In this document: positions 6,590 through 10,144 of the stretch, piece after piece
Position numbering within the stretch: the stretch's first letter is position 1
Layout: each line of letters begins with the position of its first letter
Assembly (NCBI GenBank): GCA_023380955.1
Contig: JAMCTB010000054.1
Coordinates: 1-10,144, forward strand
Origin: Chloroflexota bacterium
GTDB lineage: Bacteria > Chloroflexota > UBA6077
Direction: 5' to 3'
Length of the DNA: 10,144 nucleotides
Made by a program: the position numbers and the translations under genes
The notes under the pieces: model-generated
What the model was told of the DNA's origin: nothing
What the model saw: the letters and a program-made list of their open reading frames with translations, nothing else
Databases searched by the model: none

Positions 6590-8242
6590 GTGACAGAACT
6601 ACGCGGGCGGCCGGAGGAGATCACCGAGGCCTACTATCGCGGATTGATGCACTCCGCCGGCTATCGACCCCAGGATTTGAGCAAACCGTTGGTGGCGGTG
6701 GTGAACTCCTGGACCGACGTGAATCCCGGCCATCAGCCACTTCGTGAGCTGGCCGCCCGGGTCAAGGAGGGCATCTGGGCTGCCGGCGGGGCTCCATGCG
6801 AGTTCAACGTGCCGGCGCCCTGCGATGGAATGGCAAATGGTCCTGGTGGCCGCTATCTGCTGCCGCAACGGGACCTCATCGCCGGCTCTGTCGAGGCGAT
6901 GGTGCGAGCCCACGGCTTTCAGGGTCTGGTGATGCTCGCCTCCTGCGACAAGATCATCCCAGGCATGGTGATGGCAGCCATACGGCTGAAGCTGCCCACC
7001 CTCTTCCTGACTGCTGGAGCCATGTTGCCCTACCACGACGCGAACAACAGCTGGGTTACCTCCGACCTGAAGGAGGCCATCGGCAAGCGCCGCAACGAGG
7101 AGATCGACGACGCAACCTTCCAGGTCTGGCAGGAGCACTTCTGTGCCTCCTCCGGCGTCTGCTCCATGATGGGCACGGCCAACACCATGGGCTGCTTGCT
7201 GGAAGCCATGGGATTGGCTCCCTTCGGGTCGGTCACCATGCTCGCCGCTGATGGGGCCAAGGTGCGCCAGGCCAGGGATGTCGGCGAGAGGATCGTGACT
7301 CTGGTCCGTGAAGGGCGGCCCATCGGCCACTACCTCAGCCGCTCGAACCTCGAGAATGGGGTCAAGTACATCTCCGCCTCCGGCGGATCGACCAACGGAG
7401 TGCTCCACACCCTCGCCTTTGCATCCTTGTTGGGAACCGACCTCGACCTGGAGCGCTTCGATCAGTTGCAGCGCTCAGTGCCACTGGTGGCCAAGTTCAA
7501 GCCGGCATCGGCCTACAACCTGAGCGACTACCACCAGGTCGGCGGCGTGCCCGCACTCCTCAACGCCATTCGGGAGCATCTGGATCTGGAGGTACCGCTG
7601 GCAACGGGTGGCACCCTGGGCGAGGTGCTCTCTTCAGCGCCGACGCCCGACGGCCAGGTGATTCGACCTGCTTCCCACCCTCTAGCTCCCGATGGAGCCT
7701 ATGGGATCCTGCGCGGGAACCTGGCCCCCCTGGGAGCGGTGGTGAAGAAGAGTGGGGTAGACCCAAAGATGCTGACGCACACGGGGCCGGCGGTGGTCTT
7801 TGACTCCGAAGAGGAGGTGAGCCGCTTCCTGTTGGATAGGGAGGTCAAGCCTGGTTCGGTGCTGGTGGTGCGATACGAAGGGCCGAAGGGCGGACCCGGG
7901 ATGCGCGAACTGTCCATCCCGGCCGCCATGCTGGTAGGTATGGGTCTTCACACCTCGGTTGCCATGGTCACCGATGGCCGCTTCTCCGGCGCCACCCGCG
8001 GTCCCTGCGTGGGTCACGTGGCGCCCGAGGCTTGGGACGGTGGCCCACTGGCGTACGTTCGAGATGGCGACCTGATCGAGATCGACGTGCCCGGCAACGG
8101 CCTCCGAATCCTTATCCCCGACGAGGAGCTCCGGCGGAGGCAGGCGGTCCCTCCGGTGCGGCCCGATCATCCTGCTGTAGGAGTGCTGGCTGCCTATCGA
8201 GAACGCGTTCGGGGCGCCGAGGTTGGCGCGGTCTGGCTCTAG
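6590..8242 (+). CDS. IlvD/Edd-family Fe-S dehydratase (dihydroxy-acid or sugar-acid dehydratase)
   Basis: 550 residues from the GTG at 6590, with AAGAAGGG (6573-6580) as ribosome site; an ATG at 6491 would add 33 residues without family resemblance. Members remove water from 2,3-dihydroxy acids using a Fe-S cluster and Mg, either in valine/isoleucine synthesis (IlvD) or in sugar-acid catabolism (Edd, arabinonate or xylonate dehydratases). Visible motifs: [10 protein letters not shown] (39-48), PCDGMANG (77-84, Cys78), SCDKIIPGM (118-126, Cys119), [12 protein letters not shown] (189-200, Cys191), GPKGGPGM (431-438) and [16 protein letters not shown] (461-476, with Ser466 as the probable base). 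The PGH in place of PCN resembles E. coli IlvD, while PCDG and [10 protein letters not shown] are nearer the sugar-acid branch, so the substrate is left open. Full length and intact. It ends 7 bases from the stop of a truncated osmC gene on the other strand. No other ilv genes are in view. Confidence 0.88.
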   Translation: MTELRGRPEEITEAYYRGLMHSAGYRPQDLSKPLVAVVNSWTDVNPGHQPLRELAARVKEGIWAAGGAPCEFNVPAPCDGMANGPGGRYLLPQRDLIAGSVEAMVRAHGFQGLVMLASCDKIIPGMVMAAIRLKLPTLFLTAGAMLPYHDANNSWVTSDLKEAIGKRRNEEIDDATFQVWQEHFCASSGVCSMMGTANTMGCLLEAMGLAPFGSVTMLAADGAKVRQARDVGERIVTLVREGRPIGHYLSRSNLENGVKYISASGGSTNGVLHTLAFASLLGTDLDLERFDQLQRSVPLVAKFKPASAYNLSDYHQVGGVPALLNAIREHLDLEVPLATGGTLGEVLSSAPTPDGQVIRPASHPLAPDGAYGILRGNLAPLGAVVKKSGVDPKMLTHTGPAVVFDSEEEVSRFLLDREVKPGSVLVVRYEGPKGGPGMRELSIPAAMLVGMGLHTSVAMVTDGRFSGATRGPCVGHVAPEAWDGGPLAYVRDGDLIEIDVPGNGLRILIPDEELRRRQAVPPVRPDHPAVGVLAAYRERVRGAEVGAVWL

Positions 8243-8249
8243 AGTGGGC

Positions 8250-8507
8250 TCATCGTGCTGATTGCGGGCCGAGTTGGCCCCGGCCTAACCCTGTGGGGAG
8301 GCCGGTGACCTCCTGTCGCGACCTCCTCATGATGGAGATCACGTCGAGACCGATGCAGCCGGCCAAACCGGCCAGCAGCAGCTCCATTGGACGCGCCCCT
8401 CGACCCGTGCCGCCCTGCTCCGGCGACGCATCGAGCTCCAGACGGTAGCCCGACCCCAACGAAACGTCGAAGTGCATACCCTCTGTCAGGGCAGCTTCGG
8501 CTTCCAT
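8250..8507 (-). pseudogene. Truncated OsmC-family peroxiredoxin-like gene
   Basis: The 85-residue frame starts at an ATG (8507) with Shine-Dalgarno AAGGAG and lies 19 bases after trxB on the same strand, so it was the next gene of that operon. Residues 10-70 (GMHFDVSLGSGYRLELDASPE...RPMELLLAGLAGCIGLDVISIMRRSRQEVTGL) match the N-terminal half of the YhfA-like OsmC family, including the first redox Cys (Cys51). Complete family members are about 135-140 residues and carry a second redox Cys in the C-terminal half. Here the resemblance ends near residue 70 (about position 8300) and the frame runs through unrelated Gly/Pro sequence to a stop at 8250. No remainder is visible in the other frames before the dehydratase gene. 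OsmC proteins reduce organic hydroperoxides; this copy should be inactive. A short functional relative is possible but unlikely. Confidence 0.75.
8280..8305 (+). terminator. Hairpin 37 bases after the dehydratase stop
   Basis: CCGGCCT (8280-8286) pairs with AGGCCGG (8299-8305) around a 12-base loop that contains CCC and GGG able to extend the stem. No T-run follows. It coincides with the point where the opposing osmC frame stops resembling its family, so it may be the dehydratase gene's own 3' structure brought in with it. Confidence 0.4.
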
Positions 8508-8526
8508 GATGGTGTCTCCTTCTCTG

Positions 8527-9480
8527 TCAGCCCACCAGCTGGGCGTCCCGGCTCTTCGCTTCCTCGTCGGCCAGCGACTCGATGTAGTGCTGGACGGCTA
8601 CCACGGCAGTCGTCCCATCCCCCACTGCCGTCGTGATCTGGCGAGTGAGCTGCGACCTCACGTCCCCCGCAGCGAAGATCCCCTTGAGGGAGGTCTCCAT
8701 GTGAGCGTTGGTGACCAGGTGCCCCTGCGGGTCCCGTTCCACCGGTTCGTGGAACAGCTCGGTATTGGGGACGAAGCCGACGAAGACGAAGACGCCGTTG
8801 ACCTCCAGCCGCTCCCGCTGCCCGTTCCTCAGGACGGTCAGGTACTCCACCTGATCGGTCCCGTGGATCTCCTCCACCACCGCGTTGAGGACGAACTCGA
8901 TCTTCGGGTTCTGCCGGGCCTTCTCCTGGATGTCCCGGGAGGCCCTCAGCTCCGGCCGGCGATGGACGATGTACACCTTGCTGGCGAAGCGGGTGAGGAA
9001 GGCACCCTCCTCCACGGCCGCGTCGCCGCCGCCCACCACGGCCACCACCTGGTCCTGGAAGAAGGCCCCATCGCAGATGGCGCAGTAGGAGACGCCCCTG
9101 CCGGCCAGCTCTGCTTCGCCGGGCACCCCCAACCTCCTGGGCTCACCCCCGGCCGTGACGACGACGGCCTTGGCCAGGTACTCCTTCTCACCCGAGGCCT
9201 TGACCAGCTTCCGGTTCCCGTGGGGCCTTATGGAGACCGCCTCTTCCATGGCGATTTGGAGCCCCAGCTTGCGGGCCTGCTTCTCCATCCGCTCGGCCAG
9301 CTCGGGCCCGGAAATGGTGTCGAAGCCCGGGTAGTCCTCGATCTTATCGGTGTTCAGCAGCTGGCCTCCGGGCCACTTCCTCTCCAGCAGCACCGCCTTC
9401 ATCTTGGCTCTGGCGGCGTATAGCCCGGCAGTGAGTCCGGCGGGGCCACCCCCGATGATCACCACATCGTAATCTTCCAT
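8527..9480 (-). CDS. trxB: Thioredoxin reductase (NADPH, FAD-dependent)
   Basis: 317 residues from the ATG at 9480 (MEDYDVVIIGGG), preceded by GGGGGAGG about 11 bases upstream; the frame is open to 9519, but the extra 13 residues are not family sequence. FAD-binding GGGPAGLTAG at 10-19, WPGGQ(L) near 36-41, redox pair CAIC (Cys133, Cys136), NADPH-binding GGGDAAVEE (150-158), the NADPH-phosphate motif HRRPELRA (173-180), and C-terminal GDV (272-274) with TRQITTAVGDG. This is the low-molecular-weight bacterial TrxB layout; it passes electrons from NADPH through FAD and the disulfide to thioredoxin in the cytosol. HRR...R supports NADPH use over a ferredoxin- or F420-dependent variant. Ile in CAIC is a mild departure from the usual CATC. 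It follows an Fe-S protein gene by 70 bases and precedes the osmC remnant, so the operon is redox related. Confidence 0.95.
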   Translation of the reverse strand: MEDYDVVIIGGGPAGLTAGLYAARAKMKAVLLERKWPGGQLLNTDKIEDYPGFDTISGPELAERMEKQARKLGLQIAMEEAVSIRPHGNRKLVKASGEKEYLAKAVVVTAGGEPRRLGVPGEAELAGRGVSYCAICDGAFFQDQVVAVVGGGDAAVEEGAFLTRFASKVYIVHRRPELRASRDIQEKARQNPKIEFVLNAVVEEIHGTDQVEYLTVLRNGQRERLEVNGVFVFVGFVPNTELFHEPVERDPQGHLVTNAHMETSLKGIFAAGDVRSQLTRQITTAVGDGTTAVVAVQHYIESLADEEAKSRDAQLVG

Positions 9481-9501
9481 GCAGCTCGTAACCTCCCCCA
9501 T

Positions 9502-9550
9502 CACGCTTCGCGTGCACACATTCTAATGGAGTAGCCGTTCCTTCGGGAAC
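9502..9550 (-). other. Two short hairpins between the Fe-S protein gene and trxB
   Basis: GTTCC-TTCG-GGAAC (9537-9550) directly adjoins the Fe-S protein stop codon; read on the coding (minus) strand its loop is CGAA. CACGC-TTC-GCGTG (9502-9514) lies just upstream of the trxB ribosome site. A TAGAAT on the minus strand (9525-9520) could be a weak internal -10. The pair may set relative expression of the two genes by mRNA processing or stability. Confidence 0.4.
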
Positions 9551-9754
9551 TCAGTTTACCAGGGAGATAGCCTTGGCCGGGCAGGCCTCCACACACTTGG
9601 AGCAGGCCCTGCAGCGCGCCCAATCCAGTAGGGGGATCCCGCGAGGCTCCTCCTGGTAGATGGCCCGCACGGCGCACAGCCGCCGCACGGAGCAAACCCC
9701 CTCGGGGCAGAGATCCGGGTTGCAGCGATTGGGATCCAGCAGCGCCTTAGGCAT
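9551..9754 (-). CDS. Small 4Fe-4S ferredoxin-like protein with an atypical first cluster
   Basis: 67 residues. The C-terminal half has a canonical 4Fe-4S motif, C48-x2-C51-x2-C54-x3-C58-P, followed by AKAISLV. The N-terminal half has four further Cys in an unusual spacing, C11-x4-C16-x4-C21-x5-C27 (RCNPDLCPEGVCSVRRLCAV), loosely like the first cluster site of ABCE1/RLI-type ferredoxin domains and unlike CxxCxxCxxxCP. It may bind two clusters and act as a low-potential electron carrier in the cytosol. The ATG overlaps the end of the upstream coiled-coil gene by 8 bases (ATGCCTAA), so translation is probably coupled; trxB follows. The partner is unknown; electron transfer with TrxB or a link to thiol/Fe-S repair is only an inference from the gene order. 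Confidence 0.85.
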   Translation of the reverse strand: MPKALLDPNRCNPDLCPEGVCSVRRLCAVRAIYQEEPRGIPLLDWARCRACSKCVEACPAKAISLVN

Positions 9755-9914
9755 CGCCGCCCCTCTTCTTCAGCTCAGCCCGCAGTCGCGCTATCTCCTC
9801 TTCCAGATCCTCCATCTCCATCAGCATGGCCGGCCGCACCGAATGGGCCGGCATGCGGCCCTTGAGATCGGCCAGCCGCGCCTCCAACTGTTGGAGCCGA
9901 TCACCGTCTCCCAT
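9747..9914 (-). CDS. Small two-helix coiled-coil protein, unknown function
   Basis: 55 residues from the ATG at 9914. That start is preferred because AAGGAG lies 9 bases before it; an in-frame ATG at 9935 would place that ribosome site inside the coding sequence. The protein is charged and helical: a first helix (DRLQQLEARLADLKG, about 5-19), a Pro-containing turn (MPAHSVRPAM, 21-30) and a second helix (EMEDLEEEIARLRAELKK, about 33-50). There is no signal peptide, membrane segment or Cys. It overlaps the Fe-S protein gene by 8 bases and is first in the operon, so it may be an assembly or docking partner of that protein. I do not recognise the family with certainty. Overlap, ribosome site and composition make it a real gene. 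Confidence 0.75.
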   Translation of the reverse strand: MGDGDRLQQLEARLADLKGRMPAHSVRPAMLMEMEDLEEEIARLRAELKKRGGDA

Positions 9915-9935
9915 GACATGATACTCCTTAGCCAC

Positions 9936-9998
9936 CAGCTATCAGCTATCAGCTGCCAGCTATCAGCTATCAGCAGTCAGGAGTCAGGAGTCAGGGGC
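9936..9998. repeat. Nine tandem 7-bp units (CAGNNNN) with an inverted copy downstream
   Basis: Nine consecutive heptamers begin with CAG: CAGCTAT twice, CAGCTGC, CAGCTAT twice, CAGCAGT, CAGGAGT twice and CAGGGGC. The 12-mer TCAGCTATCAGC occurs twice (9942-9953 and 9963-9974), and its reverse complement GCTGATAGCTGA lies at 10055-10066, so the region can fold back on itself. This type of repeat, which translates as LSAIS.QLSAIS, is interspersed in many bacterial genomes. It lies in the 5' leader of the minus-strand redox operon. Outside this element and the promoter dyad, 9915-10144 shows nothing else. Confidence 0.85.
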
Positions 9999-10076
9999 AA
10001 GCGATCGGGTCGGTCGCGGGATCTGGCAGAGGGCAGAATCGCCTCCTGATCCCGGCTGATAGCTGAGGGCTGACGC

Positions 10077-10134
10077 TTGACAGATATACCCCCCTGCCGT
10101 ATATTACGATACTGTTGAGGGGTGCAGCTGTCAA
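10077..10134. promoter_or_regulatory. Symmetric divergent promoter pair on a 58-bp imperfect dyad
   Basis: Rightward: TTGACA (10077-10082), 17 bases, TATATT (10100-10105), a near-consensus sigma70 promoter for a gene beyond the window. Leftward: TTGACA on the minus strand (10134-10129), 17 bases, TATCGT (10111-10106), facing the coiled-coil/Fe-S/trxB operon. Both lie on one symmetry axis between 10105 and 10106: TTGACAG/CTGTCAA, ACCCC (10088-10092)/GGGGT (10119-10123) and GTAT (10099-10102)/ATAC (10109-10112) all pair about it, 20 of 29 positions in total. The rightward promoter is well supported; the leftward one has a weaker -10. Confidence 0.7.
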
Positions 10135-10144
10135 CTCCTTGGAG

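Noticed and set aside
8506..9423. A 305-codon plus-strand frame opposite trxB
   Set aside because: The composition is that of an antisense shadow (Leu, His, Asp, Gly rich) and trxB on the other strand has every family motif.
9936..9998. Tandem repeats as a possible CRISPR array
   Set aside because: The units are 7 bp without spacers and no cas gene is near.
9660..10049. A 129-codon plus-strand frame ending in LSAISCQLSAISSQ
   Set aside because: It is the shadow of the Fe-S and coiled-coil genes continued through the heptamer repeat; the peptide is the usual translation of that repeat.

Overview
The window looks like bacterial chromosome with high G+C and strong G/C third-position bias in most genes. 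No rRNA, tRNA, transposase, phage gene or CRISPR array was seen. Flotillin next to PspA, a DPM1-type glycosyltransferase, an M1 aminopeptidase and intergenic repeats of the LTPTLS.GEGE and LSAIS.QLSAIS coding types would fit a Chloroflexota-like genome. That assignment is inference only, since no marker gene is present.

Layout, left to right. (1) 1-1194, + strand: the 3' end of a flotillin/SPFH gene, then a complete pspA; both protein families act in membrane-integrity stress. (2) 1195-1385: a non-coding stretch with overlapping small hairpins and a perfect 42-bp palindrome, between convergent genes. (3) 1386-3606, - strand: a PAP2-family (BcrC-like) undecaprenyl-diphosphatase gene and, upstream of it in the same direction, an ATPase fused to a PD-(D/E)XK-like nuclease domain (DUF234 type). 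Third-position bias is weaker here than in the flanks. (4) 3607-3761: a divergent control region with an operator-like repeat array and an apparent leaderless promoter. (5) 3762-6437, + strand: polyprenol-phosphate mannosyltransferase (DPM1-like) and an exported M1 zinc aminopeptidase whose last ~65 codons run into a genomic repeat element. (6) 6590-8242, + strand: an IlvD/Edd-family dehydratase. (7) 8250-9914, - strand: a redox operon reading small coiled-coil protein, unusual two-cluster Fe-S protein, thioredoxin reductase, and an OsmC-family gene cut to about half length where it meets the dehydratase. (8) 9915-10144: the operon's upstream region, with nine tandem 7-bp units and a 58-bp imperfect dyad that carries one sigma70-like promoter facing each way; the rightward one serves a gene beyond the window.

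The genes fall into functional blocks. Flotillin and PspA belong to envelope stress. The PAP2 phosphatase and the DPM1 enzyme both act on polyprenyl-phosphate carriers. The Fe-S protein, TrxB and OsmC remnant form a thiol/redox unit. The dehydratase appears to have arrived independently, as it sits between a repeat-bearing gene end and a truncated gene. No clearly new multi-gene system is evident. The most unusual items are the symmetric divergent promoter, the coiled-coil/Fe-S/TrxB operon, the truncated osmC junction, the operator array at 3651-3691 and the repeat co-opted as coding sequence.
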